This document shows positions 16,753-24,915 of a stretch of 64,000 nucleotides of DNA, in pieces. Position 1 is the stretch's first letter; every line of letters starts with the position of its first letter. Source of the stretch: BOG-908 sp963848205. GTDB lineage: Bacteria > Pseudomonadota > Alphaproteobacteria > Acetobacterales > Acetobacteraceae. The stretch lies in NCBI GenBank assembly GCA_963848205.1, contig CAWKCV010000004.1, forward strand, positions 234,819 through 298,818, read 5' to 3'. Under the pieces are notes generated by a model. It was not told where the DNA came from and made no database searches. It was given only the letters and a program-made list of their open reading frames with translations. The translations under genes were made by a program, and so were the position numbers.

Positions 16753-18712
16753 TGACCTGCAAACCGCCCTGATCCACACCCAAACCCTTCTGCCCACCCG
16801 CCCCGACCTCGCCCGCCAGCAAGCCGAAGCCATCCTCCAGTCCGTCCCCGCCCACCCCATCGCCCTCACGCTGCTCGCCACCGCCCACCGCCTTCTGGGC
16901 CACCCCGAACACGCCGCCACCATCCTCGCACCCCTCGCCCAATCCCAGCCACGCGCCCCTGCCGTCCATCTCGAATGGGCGCTCACCCAGGCCGACCTCG
17001 GCCAGCCAGACGCCGCCATCGCCTCCCTCCAGCACGCGCTCCACCTCAACCCCAATCTCGCCCAGGCCTGGCGTGCGCTCGCCGACCTGCACACCCTCGC
17101 CGGCCGCCAGACCGAGGCCGACGCCGCCTACGCCCAGCACATCCGCGCCGGCGTGCACGACCCCGCCCTGCGCGAGGCCGCCCTCGCCCTCTGCGACAAC
17201 GACATCCCCCGCACCGAACACCTCCTGCGCGCCCACCTCGCGCAACACCCCAGCGACATCGCCGCCATCCGCATGCTCGCCGAAGCCGGCATCCGCCTCG
17301 GCCGCTACGAAGACGCCGAAAACCTCCTCGCCCAGTGCCTTGAACTCGCCCCCAGCTTCCACGCCGCCCGCGCCAATTACGCACTTGCCTTGTTCCGCCA
17401 GGCCAAAGGCGAACAAGCGCTTGGCCAAATCGAGCAACTCCTCGCCCGCGACCCGCGCGACATCACCCTGCGCAACCTCCTCGCCGCCTGTCTCGCACTC
17501 GTCGGCGAACACGACCGCTCCATCGCCACCTACGAAGCCGTGCTCCAGGCCGCCCCCAACCAGCCGAAAATCTGGCTCAGCTTCGGCCACATCCTTAAAA
17601 CCGCCGGCCACGCCGCCCGCGCGCGCGAGGCCTACCGAACCAGCCTGCGCCTCGCCCCCACTCTGGGAGAAGCCTGGTGGAGCCTGGCAAACATGAAAAG
17701 CGATCCGTTCTCACCCGCCGATATCGCCGCCATCCGCACCCACCTCACCGACCCCGCCATCACCGCGGACGACCGGCTACATCTGCACTACGCGCTCGGC
17801 TTCGCCCTCGAACAAACGAGCCTCTACCAGCAATCGTTCGAACACTACACGCAAGGTGCCGCACTTCGCCGCACCCAGATCGCCTACAGCGCAGACCGCA
17901 CCCACGCACACATGCAACGCGCCCGCGCCCTTCTCACCCGCGAATTCTTCGCCGCACGCGAAGGCTGGGGCCACAACGATCCAGCGCCCATCTTCATCGT
18001 CGGCCTGCCACGCTCCGGCTCCACCCTCATCGAGCAGATCCTCTCGAGCCATCCCGCCATCGAAGGCACCATGGAACTGCCCGACATCGTCGCCATCGCC
18101 CGCGAACTCGGCCACCACGCCGAACGCGACACCAACATCCTCGCCACCCTCGACGCCACAAACGCCAAAACCCTCGGCCTGCGCTACATCGAGAACACGC
18201 GCATCCACCGCAAACGCAACCGCCCCCACTTCATCGACAAAATGCCCAACAATTTCGTCCACACCGGCCTCATCGCCCTCATCCTGCCAAACGCAAAAAT
18301 CATCGACGCCCGCCGCCACCCCATGGCCGCCTGCTTCTCCGCCTACAAACAACACTTCGCCCGCGGCCAACATTTCTCCTACAACCTCACCGACCTCGCC
18401 CGCTACTACGCCGACTACACCGCCCTCATGGCCCATTTCGACCAGGCCCTCCCCAACCGCATCCACCGCGTCGCCTACGAAACCATGGTCGAGAACACCG
18501 AAGCCGAAACCCGCCGCCTGCTCGCCTATCTCGGCCTCGACTACGACCCCGCCTGCCTCCGCTTTCACGAAAACCCGCGCGCCGTGCGGACGGCAAGTTC
18601 GGAGCAGGTGCGCCGGCCAATTTATAAAGAAGGCGTCGAACACTGGAGAAATTACGAGCCTTGGCTTTCGGAACTTGAACGAGGTCTAAGGAAGGAAGCA
18701 GTCCTTTTTTGA
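16748..18712 (+). CDS. TPR-repeat sulfotransferase
   Basis: A 654-residue protein. Tetratricopeptide repeats fill the N-terminal ~340 residues (repeated motifs such as ALHLNPNLAQAWRALADL and VLQAAPNQPKIWLSFGHIL). The sulfotransferase domain follows. Its 5'-phosphosulfate loop is IVGLPRSGSTLIEQIL near residue 418, and a 3'-phosphate motif IIDARRHPMAACFSAY lies near 518. It likely sulfates proteins or carbohydrates using PAPS. The start is TTG and lies in the end of repeat copy 4. The last residues (KEAVLF) and the TGA lie in repeat copy 5, so the gene is bounded by repeat DNA on both sides. Confidence 0.85.
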   Translation: MPDLQTALIHTQTLLPTRPDLARQQAEAILQSVPAHPIALTLLATAHRLLGHPEHAATILAPLAQSQPRAPAVHLEWALTQADLGQPDAAIASLQHALHLNPNLAQAWRALADLHTLAGRQTEADAAYAQHIRAGVHDPALREAALALCDNDIPRTEHLLRAHLAQHPSDIAAIRMLAEAGIRLGRYEDAENLLAQCLELAPSFHAARANYALALFRQAKGEQALGQIEQLLARDPRDITLRNLLAACLALVGEHDRSIATYEAVLQAAPNQPKIWLSFGHILKTAGHAARAREAYRTSLRLAPTLGEAWWSLANMKSDPFSPADIAAIRTHLTDPAITADDRLHLHYALGFALEQTSLYQQSFEHYTQGAALRRTQIAYSADRTHAHMQRARALLTREFFAAREGWGHNDPAPIFIVGLPRSGSTLIEQILSSHPAIEGTMELPDIVAIARELGHHAERDTNILATLDATNAKTLGLRYIENTRIHRKRNRPHFIDKMPNNFVHTGLIALILPNAKIIDARRHPMAACFSAYKQHFARGQHFSYNLTDLARYYADYTALMAHFDQALPNRIHRVAYETMVENTEAETRRLLAYLGLDYDPACLRFHENPRAVRTASSEQVRRPIYKEGVEHWRNYEPWLSELERGLRKEAVLF

Positions 18713-18734
18713 AAACAAGGACCAAAAAACTTTT
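18690..18734 (+). repeat. 3'-end element, copy 5 (single arm, contains a stop codon)
   Basis: GGAAGGAAGCAGTCC, TTTTTTGAAAACAA, GGACC and AAAAAACTTTTAT. The sulfotransferase stop (18710-18712) is the TGA at the hairpin apex, and the arm encodes the residues EAVLF before it. No inverted partner is seen before the next gene. Confidence 0.92.
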
Positions 18735-18787
18735 ATCATCAAGCTTGCGGGGTCAGGTCTCGCAGCGCTAAGGCCTTAACCTCCCCC

Positions 18788-19594
18788 ATGCCCGACTTCA
18801 CCCTGACCACCCAATCCCACATCACCCACCTCCGCCTCACCCGCCCCGAAGCGGCCAACGCCCTGCGCCTCCCCTTCTGGGCCGACCTGCCCGCCGCCAT
18901 CCAAACCCTCGACCGCGAAGCCCACACCCGCGCCCTCGTCATCAGCGCCGAAGGCCGCCATTTCTGCGCCGGCATGGACGTCTCCGTCTTCCACACCCCC
19001 AGCTTCCAGCCCGACGACAGCGCCGCCGCACGCGAAGCCTTCACCCACGAAGTCCGCCGCCTGCAGGCAACCTTCGATGCACTCGCCACCGCGCGCTTCC
19101 CCGTCATCGCCGCCATCCAGGGCGCCTGTATCGGCGCGGGTCTGGACATGGTCAGCGCCTGCGACCTCCGCTTCGCCACCGCGGACGCCTATTTCCGCAT
19201 CGAGGAAATCAATATCGGCATGATGGCCGACGTCGGCAGCCTCCAGCGCCTCCCCCACCTCCTGCCCGACGCGATCCTGCGCGAAATGGCCTATGCCGGC
19301 ACCACCCTCCCGGCCGATCGCGCCGCCGCTCTCGGCTTCGTCAACGCCACCGGCGACGACCCCCTCGCCCTCGCCATGCAAGCCGCCGAACGCATCGCCG
19401 CCCGCGCCCCACTCGCCGTCGCCGCCTCCAAAACCGCCCTGAACTACGCCCGCGACCATACCGTCGCCGACTCCCTCCAGCACGCCGCCCTGCTCAACGC
19501 CGCCATCTGGCACACGCCGGACATCGCGGCGGCCATGCGCGCCCGCGCCGAGAAAACAACGGGCGAGTTTCTGGGCCTGCTCCCAATTCGGTAA
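18788..19594 (+). CDS. Enoyl-CoA hydratase/isomerase, dienoyl-CoA isomerase-like
   Basis: A 268-residue crotonase-family protein. The oxyanion-hole motifs are GRHFCAGMDVSVF and QGACIGAGLDMVSACDLR. The segment EEINIGMMADVGSLQRLP carries the Asp seen in delta3,5-delta2,4-dienoyl-CoA isomerases (ECH1 type), which move double bonds during oxidation of unsaturated fatty acids. That fits better than a simple hydratase. No fatty-acid oxidation genes are adjacent. It follows the sulfotransferase in the same direction, with a repeat arm between them. Confidence 0.82.
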   Translation: MPDFTLTTQSHITHLRLTRPEAANALRLPFWADLPAAIQTLDREAHTRALVISAEGRHFCAGMDVSVFHTPSFQPDDSAAAREAFTHEVRRLQATFDALATARFPVIAAIQGACIGAGLDMVSACDLRFATADAYFRIEEINIGMMADVGSLQRLPHLLPDAILREMAYAGTTLPADRAAALGFVNATGDDPLALAMQAAERIAARAPLAVAASKTALNYARDHTVADSLQHAALLNAAIWHTPDIAAAMRARAEKTTGEFLGLLPIR

Positions 19595-19611
19595 GCCGCC
19601 CGCCCATCGCG

Positions 19612-19677
19612 AGCAGCGCGACAGCGGAGAAAATGTCCTTTGCGTCTTTTCGTCAGAAAAGAAGACCTTCCTTCCTG
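19612..19677 (-). repeat. 3'-end element, copy 6 (diverged single arm)
   Basis: Read on the minus strand this is GGAAGGAAGG, TCTTCTTTTCTGA, CGAAAAGACGCAAAGGAC, then CGCTGTCGCG. It has the TTC/GAA version of the stem. It lies between the dienoyl-CoA isomerase and NDH-2 and is the only arm not directly 3' of a gene read in its own direction. It is probably the surviving right arm of a paired copy. Confidence 0.7.
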
Positions 19678-19722
19678 TTCCAAACCCCACAGTGTAAGTC
19701 CCCCACAACGGAGACACGCTGC

Positions 19723-21087
19723 ATGCAGGACATGGTAATCCAAACCGACCACATCCCCGGCCGCGGCCGCCCGGGCGACGCCCGCCTGCACCAGGTCGTC
19801 GTCGTCGGCGGTGGCGCCGCCGGCCTCGAACTCGTCACCAAACTCGGCGACACGCTCGGCCGCCGCCGCCAGGCCAACATCGTGCTGATCGAAAAATCCC
19901 GCACCCATATCTGGAAGCCGCTGCTGCACTCCATCGCCGCCGGCGGCCTGCGCCGCTCTCAGCACGAGCTGAACTACCTCGCCCAGGCCCGCTGGCATCA
20001 TTTCACCACCCGCCTCGGCGCCCTGGCCGGCCTGGACCGTACAAACCGCCAGATCCACATCGCCGCGACCACCGACGACGAAGGCCGCGAAGTCACCCCG
20101 CCGCGCACCTTCCCCTACGACACGCTGGTCATCGCCATCGGCTCCGTCACCAACGATTTCGGCACGCCCGGCGCCGCCGAATTCGCCGTGCCCCTCGAAA
20201 CAGTCGAACAGGCCACCCGCTTCAACAAGCGCATGGTCAACGCCTGCCTGCGCGCCAACGCCCAGCCCGAGCCCGTCCGCCCCGGCCAGCTCCACGTCGC
20301 CATCATCGGCGCCGGCGCCACCGGCACCGAACTCGCCGCCGAACTGCACCGCACCGTGCGCGAAGTCGTCGCCTTCGGCATGCGCCGCATCAACCCCGAG
20401 CGCGACGTCAAGATCATCCTCATCGAAGCCGCGCCCCGCATCCTGCCCGCCCTGCCCGAGCGCATGTCAGCCTCCACCGAGGAACTGCTCCGCAGCATCG
20501 ACGTGGACGTGCGCACCAATTCCCGCGTCTCCGAAGTCCGCGCCGACGGTGTCGTCCTCTCCGACGGCGAATTCATCCCCAGCGAACTCGTCGTCTGGTC
20601 CGCCGGCGTCAAAGGCCCCGACGTCCTGGCGACCCTCGGCCTGGAGACCAACCGCATCAACCAGCTCGTCGTCGAACCCACCCTGCAGACCACGCGCGAC
20701 CCCAACATCTTCGCCATCGGCGACTGCGCCTCCGCTCCCCGCGAAGGCTTCCCCCAGGGCGTCCCGCCGCGCGCCCAGGCCGCCCACCAGATGGCCAGCC
20801 ACATGATCCACCAGATCGAAGCCCGGCTCGACGGCGCCCCCCTCAAACCCTTCCTGTACCGGGATTTCGGCTCGTTGATCTCGCTCGGCCGCTACACCAC
20901 CGTCGGCAACCTCATGGGTTTCGCCCTCGGCCGCAGCATGTTCATCGAAGGCTATCTCGCCCGCATGATGTACCGCTCGCTCTACGCCATGCACCAGGCC
21001 GCCCTGCACGGCAACGGCTCCACCCTCTGGCGCATGCTCACCAACTACATCGCCCGCCGCCCCGAACCCGGTGTGAAACTGCACTAG
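19723..21087 (+). CDS. ndh: Type II NADH dehydrogenase (NAD(P)/FAD-dependent oxidoreductase)
   Basis: A 454-residue two-dinucleotide-binding flavoprotein. The FAD motif is VVVVGGGAAGLELVTKLG near residue 24. The NAD motif is VAIIGAGATGTELAAEL near residue 193, and the second FAD site is PNIFAIGDCAS. The C-terminal amphipathic/hydrophobic region (LISLGRYTTVGNLMGFALGRSMFIEGYLARMMYRSLYAMH) is typical of NDH-2 membrane attachment. It transfers electrons from NADH to quinone without proton pumping. The start is an ATG with ACGGAGAC upstream. It stands alone before the lysozyme pair. Confidence 0.9.
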   Translation: MQDMVIQTDHIPGRGRPGDARLHQVVVVGGGAAGLELVTKLGDTLGRRRQANIVLIEKSRTHIWKPLLHSIAAGGLRRSQHELNYLAQARWHHFTTRLGALAGLDRTNRQIHIAATTDDEGREVTPPRTFPYDTLVIAIGSVTNDFGTPGAAEFAVPLETVEQATRFNKRMVNACLRANAQPEPVRPGQLHVAIIGAGATGTELAAELHRTVREVVAFGMRRINPERDVKIILIEAAPRILPALPERMSASTEELLRSIDVDVRTNSRVSEVRADGVVLSDGEFIPSELVVWSAGVKGPDVLATLGLETNRINQLVVEPTLQTTRDPNIFAIGDCASAPREGFPQGVPPRAQAAHQMASHMIHQIEARLDGAPLKPFLYRDFGSLISLGRYTTVGNLMGFALGRSMFIEGYLARMMYRSLYAMHQAALHGNGSTLWRMLTNYIARRPEPGVKLH

Positions 21088-21128
21088 CCGCGCCTATCTC
21101 CCATACGACGGCTGCACAGGAGCGAACG

Positions 21129-21647
21129 ATGCCCGGCCTGAACGACGCGATGTCGGCCTCGGCGACCATGATTGCCAATCTGCGCGCCTCCGAAGGCACG
21201 CGGAACGGCGGCGGCTACTACACGGACCCCGCGCATAACTGCACCCGCGGCGTCGGCATCCTCGTCCATCCCGGCGACTGCACCGCCGCCGAACTCGCCA
21301 CCCCACCCGACGCCGCCGGCAACGAGGCGGCGCTCATGGCCCGCATCCACGTGGCGGAACAATCCGTCCGCAACCAGGTCACCGACCGGCTCCTGACCCA
21401 GGAGCAATTCGACTCCCTGGTCTCGGCCGCCTTCAACCTCGGCGGCGCAGGGGCCGCACCGGTGCTGGGCGCCGCAAACCGCAACGACGATCCCGGCGTC
21501 GTCCGCAGCCTGCGCGACCGCGTGAACGCCGCCGAGCGCGACCGCGCCGGCCACAGAACCGGCCGCATGGTCCGCCTGCCAGGTCTGGTCACAAGGCGCG
21601 AACAGGAAGCCGCCCCCTTCCTGCCCCGCGCAGGCGCACGTCAATGA
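21129..21647 (+). CDS. GH24 (T4-type) lysozyme
   Basis: A 172-residue glycoside hydrolase family 24 muramidase. The catalytic Glu22 in LRASEGTRNGG is followed by Asp33 and Thr39 in YYTDPAHNCTRGVGILVH, matching the Glu-Asp-Thr triad of phage lysozymes. LTQEQFDSLVSAAFNLG is the typical second motif. No signal peptide is visible. AGGA lies eight bases upstream. The stop overlaps the ATG of a secreted protein (ATGA), so the two are coupled. There are no other phage genes nearby, so it may be a domesticated phage lysin or a secreted antibacterial effector. Confidence 0.8.
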   Translation: MPGLNDAMSASATMIANLRASEGTRNGGGYYTDPAHNCTRGVGILVHPGDCTAAELATPPDAAGNEAALMARIHVAEQSVRNQVTDRLLTQEQFDSLVSAAFNLGGAGAAPVLGAANRNDDPGVVRSLRDRVNAAERDRAGHRTGRMVRLPGLVTRREQEAAPFLPRAGARQ

Positions 21648-22126
21648 CCATCTCCTCGAAGGCCGCCGCCATCGCCGCCACCCTGGCAGCCCTCGCCCAT
21701 TCCGCATCCGCCGCCCCGCCCCCGGTGCCCCCCCTCTCCGCCTTCGACGGCACCTGGAAGATCGGCCGCGTCATCGGCGCCGGGCAAGGCGGCGTCACCG
21801 CCGCCGACCCCAAGGCCCTGCTCGGCAAAACCGTGCGCTGGGGCCCCGCCGGCATCGTCTCCCCCGACGGCGACTGCCGTCTGCGCGCACCCACCGTTTC
21901 ACTGATGGACAACACCCTGCTGCAAACGAGCGTCTGGGGCGGCCAGCTCATCGCCGAACTCGACCTGCCGAAAACCGACATCGGCAAGTATTTCGGCCCG
22001 CAACAGACAGCAATTTTCCAGGATGCAAGCGGCTGCGCCAACGGCGTGCTCCTGGGCGAAAACCATCTCGTCGAAGCCTTCGCCAACGGCTATATCTACC
22101 GTCTGGACCGGGTTGCCCATCAATGA
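21644..22126 (+). CDS. Secreted protein coupled to lysozyme, unknown function
   Basis: A 160-residue protein with a signal peptide (MTISSKAAAIAATLAALAHSASA). A mature domain contains FDGTWKIGRVIGAGQGG, a C in DGDCRL and another in SGCANG, and ends in GYIYRLDRVAHQ. I recognise no family. The ATG sits inside the lysozyme stop codon, so the two are made together. The pairing of a leaderless muramidase with a periplasmic partner is the pattern of effector/immunity pairs, but also of accessory proteins. The role is not settled by sequence. Confidence 0.7.
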   Translation: MTISSKAAAIAATLAALAHSASAAPPPVPPLSAFDGTWKIGRVIGAGQGGVTAADPKALLGKTVRWGPAGIVSPDGDCRLRAPTVSLMDNTLLQTSVWGGQLIAELDLPKTDIGKYFGPQQTAIFQDASGCANGVLLGENHLVEAFANGYIYRLDRVAHQ

Positions 22127-22177
22127 ACGCGCCGTGATGAGCGGCACGATCCGCCCCAGCCAGACCCCAGGCCACGC

Positions 22178-23068
22178 ATGCCCCTCACCCTCGTAGAAGT
22201 CTCCCCCCGCGACGGCCTGCAAAACGAAAGCGCCATCCTCTCAACCGCCGACAAGCTCGCCCTCATCGAGCGCGCCGCATCCGCCGGCCTGCGCCGCATC
22301 GAAGTCGCCAGCTTCGTCAACCCCACCCGCGTCCCCCAGATGGCCGACGCCGAAGCCATCCTCGAAGCCCTCCAGAACCGTCCCGACATCTCCCGCATCG
22401 GCCTCGTCCTCAACCGCCGCGGCCTCGACCGCGCACTCCGCGCCGGCATCGACGAAATCAATTTCGTCCTGGCCACATCGGAAACCTTCGCCGCCCGCAA
22501 CCAGGGCGCCTCCGTCGCCGGCCTCCTCCAAACCTTCGCCGAAATCGCCGCCATCGCCCACCACGAACGCATCCCCATCACCGCCACCCTCACCACCGCC
22601 TTCGGCTGCCCCTTCGAAGGTGAAATTCCCCGCCAGACCGTGGCAGCCATCGTGGCCCAGGCCGCCGCCCACCACCCCGCCGAAATCGCGCTCGCCGACA
22701 CCATCGGCGTCGCCGCCCCCACCGACGTCACAAGCCGCTTCACCGACGCAGCCCGCGCCGCCCCCCAAACCCCGCTCCGCGCCCACTTCCACAACACCCG
22801 CAACACCGGCCTCGCCAACGCCTACGCCGCCCTCCAAACCGGCGTCCACGTGCTGGACTCCAGCATCGGCGGCATCGGCGGCTGCCCCTTCGCCCCCGCC
22901 GCCACCGGCAACATCCCCACCGAAGACCTCGCCTACATGCTCCAACGCATGGGCCACCTCCCCGAAATCAACCTGTCCACGCTGATCGACGCCGCGAACT
23001 GGCTTCCAGACAAACTCGGCCACCCCGTCCCCGGCCTCCTCGCCCGCGCGGGGCTGTTTCCGGTGTAG
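22178..23068 (+). CDS. mvaB: Hydroxymethylglutaryl-CoA lyase
   Basis: A 296-residue TIM-barrel enzyme that cleaves HMG-CoA to acetoacetate and acetyl-CoA in leucine and ketone-body breakdown. Conserved EVSPRDGLQNE at residues 6-16 holds the metal and catalytic residues. The lyase signature SIGGIGGCPFAPAATGN (from about residue 228) includes the active cysteine in the flexible loop. HFHNTRNTGLAN is also conserved. The length is normal. The repeat arm copy 7 begins three bases after the stop. Confidence 0.93.
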   Translation: MPLTLVEVSPRDGLQNESAILSTADKLALIERAASAGLRRIEVASFVNPTRVPQMADAEAILEALQNRPDISRIGLVLNRRGLDRALRAGIDEINFVLATSETFAARNQGASVAGLLQTFAEIAAIAHHERIPITATLTTAFGCPFEGEIPRQTVAAIVAQAAAHHPAEIALADTIGVAAPTDVTSRFTDAARAAPQTPLRAHFHNTRNTGLANAYAALQTGVHVLDSSIGGIGGCPFAPAATGNIPTEDLAYMLQRMGHLPEINLSTLIDAANWLPDKLGHPVPGLLARAGLFPV

Positions 23069-23070
23069 GA

Positions 23071-23115
23071 GGAAGCAAGCAGTCCTTTTTTGAAAAAAAG
23101 GACCAAAAAACTTTG
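23071..23115 (+). repeat. 3'-end element, copy 7 (single arm)
   Basis: GGAAGCAAGCAGTCC, TTTTTTGAAAAAAA, GGACC and AAAAAACTTTGAT, immediately after the HMG-CoA lyase stop. It marks the edge between GC-rich sequence and the lower-GC patch that follows. No inverted partner is seen. Confidence 0.92.
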
Positions 23116-23462
23116 ATTCTTCGGCTTGTTCGCTGAATGTTTGTTGTTCTGTTACCGACTACTTGAGACGCTAGCTACGCGCGCACGGGGCTTGCCCGAA
23201 TTTGGCCGACAGCGGAATGGCAGCTTTCGGGCGCTAGCGTCGAAAAACGGACATTGGCTCCTAGGCCGCTGGTGGGCCGCCGCCCCCACGCTAGTTAACT
23301 TTTCTCACCAGCTAACTCGTTGATCTAATGAGCTTCGTTCCGTGGTGCGAAGATTTTGAATTTTTGGGTGGCATACTCGAGTCATTTTCGCTGCTGGATA
23401 TACTAAAACAGTAGTAACATAATAGATCGGCCAGTCTCAGCAAGATGCCATTTGGGAAAGCT
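23116..23462 (+). other. Non-coding stretch, lower GC
   Basis: No gene is supported here. The sequence includes a segment around 23220-23285 that reads like mobile-element or intergenic repeat DNA (CTTTCGGGCGCTAGCG, ACGGACATTGG), but I see no clear terminal repeats. The last part is A/T-rich and could carry the promoter of the membrane-protein gene that starts at 23463. Confidence 0.4.
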
Positions 23463-24059
23463 ATGGGAACCGAAATCGTCTTTGTAATCATCTGTCCAGT
23501 AGCGCTGTTCTGCGTAGCCACCGCCATTTGGTCCTGGTTTGCCGTCGTAAAGGCAGAGCAGCCTAGCGCAATTGAATGTATAAGGGGTTATCTGCCACTT
23601 GTGACGGGATTTGCCGTATCGATGGTAGGCTTGGCGCTCCTTACCTATATGGTCTGCGACGCCGATTTTACGTCACTGATCGAACAGGGCTATTACACGG
23701 AAGTTCAGCGACCGATCTATCTGCCCTGGAGGATCTTTGGGCAGACAATCGTAAACCTTGTGTTTGTGCTACCAGCAATCTGCTTAGTGACCATTCCCTG
23801 GACTGCGAAACTCGTCAGAACTAGCCGGCTGACGTTAAGTGGGATTTGTATCCGGGCCGTGATCGTATGGGGCGCGCTGTCACTCATGGGCTGGTTATGG
23901 AACCTCAGCGCAATAATACCGCCTGACCCGCTGCCATATTTTCTGAAATCTACCGTTGTCCCAGTATTGATTTACGGCCTACCGATTCCCATCGCTGCCC
24001 TTTTGCTGTTCCCTCGTAAGCGGAGGGGGTTAGCGATATCTCATAAGGTTCGTCCATGA
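23463..24059 (+). CDS. Multi-pass membrane protein, unknown function, atypical composition
   Basis: About 198 residues with five hydrophobic segments (for example IVFVIICPVALFCVATAIW, GYLPLVTGFAVSMVGLALLTYM, TIVNLVFVLPAICLVTI, AVIVWGALSLMGWLW and VVPVLIYGLPIPIAALLLF). The start is an ATG with GGGAAAG six bases upstream; another ATG lies six codons earlier. The codon use is far less GC-biased than its neighbours, so it was probably acquired. No family was recognised. The 3' flank leads into REP 4 and the decayed RAYT 3. Confidence 0.65.
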   Translation: MGTEIVFVIICPVALFCVATAIWSWFAVVKAEQPSAIECIRGYLPLVTGFAVSMVGLALLTYMVCDADFTSLIEQGYYTEVQRPIYLPWRIFGQTIVNLVFVLPAICLVTIPWTAKLVRTSRLTLSGICIRAVIVWGALSLMGWLWNLSAIIPPDPLPYFLKSTVVPVLIYGLPIPIAALLLFPRKRRGLAISHKVRP

Positions 24060-24218
24060 CAGCGCGCTAGCCTTAGTCTTGAAATCTCTTTAATTTTGCA
24101 GCACTTGAATGTTCGCTTCCCGGCGCAGTCCGATCGCCCGGCAATGACGACAATTGGCGCAAAGCTGCCAGTCCAATCCTTCATGTATGACGCAGCCGCA
24201 TCAAAGAAAAAGCAGCAA

Positions 24219-24242
24219 GCGTAGGGCGTGCTCCAGCACGCC
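24219..24242 (+). repeat. REP-like hairpin 4 (variant stem)
   Basis: GCGTAGGGCGTGC, the loop TCCA, then GCACGCC. Compared with REP 2 the stem changes from TGGG/CCCA to CGTG/CACG, with both sides changed together, and the GTAG head is kept. It lies close to the 3' end of RAYT 3. The flank GCAAGCGTAGG is shared with REP 1. Confidence 0.7.
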
Positions 24243-24322
24243 AACGCAAGCCAGTCGCCGGCGTCAACTGCTGTGTGCCGTCATACCTATAACCTCACTC
24301 CCGCTCCCCGCCATAAATCGCA

Positions 24323-24705
24323 TCACCCCCCCGTGCCACCCCAGTCCAACGGATACAAACCCGCTTTCACACATCGCCGAAATGTCGAGTATTCCCAGGC
24401 CCGCGCCTCCGTAACCAGCCCATGCTTGACCGGGTTGAAATGGATGTAATCCATATGGGCCGCATAATCCCGTCCGTCCCTGCCCGTCCGTCCCTGCCCG
24501 TCCGTCCCTGCCCGTCCGTCCCTGATCGTGTGTTCCCAAAATCGCCGCTGCCAGATGCCGCTTTCCCGTTGCCGCACAGTCCCGATCGTCCGTTCCGCTT
24601 GCCGTGCAATCCGTCGGGTAAAGCCCGCCTTGATCTCGCGCATACGCCCGGAAAATCGGCGTCGCCCTCGGGCAAGGTCCACTGGCAATGCAAAATCCCG
24701 ATCGG
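24323..24705 (-). pseudogene. Decayed REP-associated tyrosine transposase (RAYT 3)
   Basis: This is a RAYT fragment with two frames. The first carries the HUH-region remnant ILHCQWTLPEGDADFPG. A one-base loss near 24648 (GGG to GG on the minus strand) moves the rest to another frame (GRMREIKAGF onward). That rest includes SGIWQRRFWEHTIRDG, DYAAHMDYIHFNPVKHG with the catalytic Tyr, and the tail STFRRCVKAGLYPLDW. The N-terminal ~55 residues are missing. Between HTIRDG and RDYAAH, three extra copies of a 14-bp unit add 14 residues without a frame change. So the fold is lost at the 5' end and expanded inside. Confidence 0.8.
24469..24524 (+). repeat. Tandem repeat, four perfect 14-bp units, inside RAYT 3
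   Basis: Four identical units of CCCGTCCGTCCCTG in a row. One unit's worth is expected in the gene. The three extra units total 42 bp, or exactly 14 codons, so the reading frame of RAYT 3 is kept. It encodes a Gly/Arg/Thr/Asp-rich insertion directly before the catalytic-tyrosine helix. Confidence 0.95.
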
Positions 24706-24915
24706 CGCACGCGTGTGATGCGTCAGCACGAACGGCGCGCGATACGGCTGCGCCAAACTCTGCGCCGGTCCCGCCCCGAACCCGTCCAGCGACACACCCC
24801 ATCCCGCCACCTTCACCTTCGCCACCGCCCACCCGCCTCCCACAAAACCGCGCGCCAAACCGCCAGCGCACACCCCAACCATGCTACGCACGACCCGCAC
24901 CCACCGGACCGCCCC

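Noticed and set aside
24469..24524. CRISPR-like array
   Set aside because: The four units are directly adjacent without spacers, so it is a simple tandem repeat.
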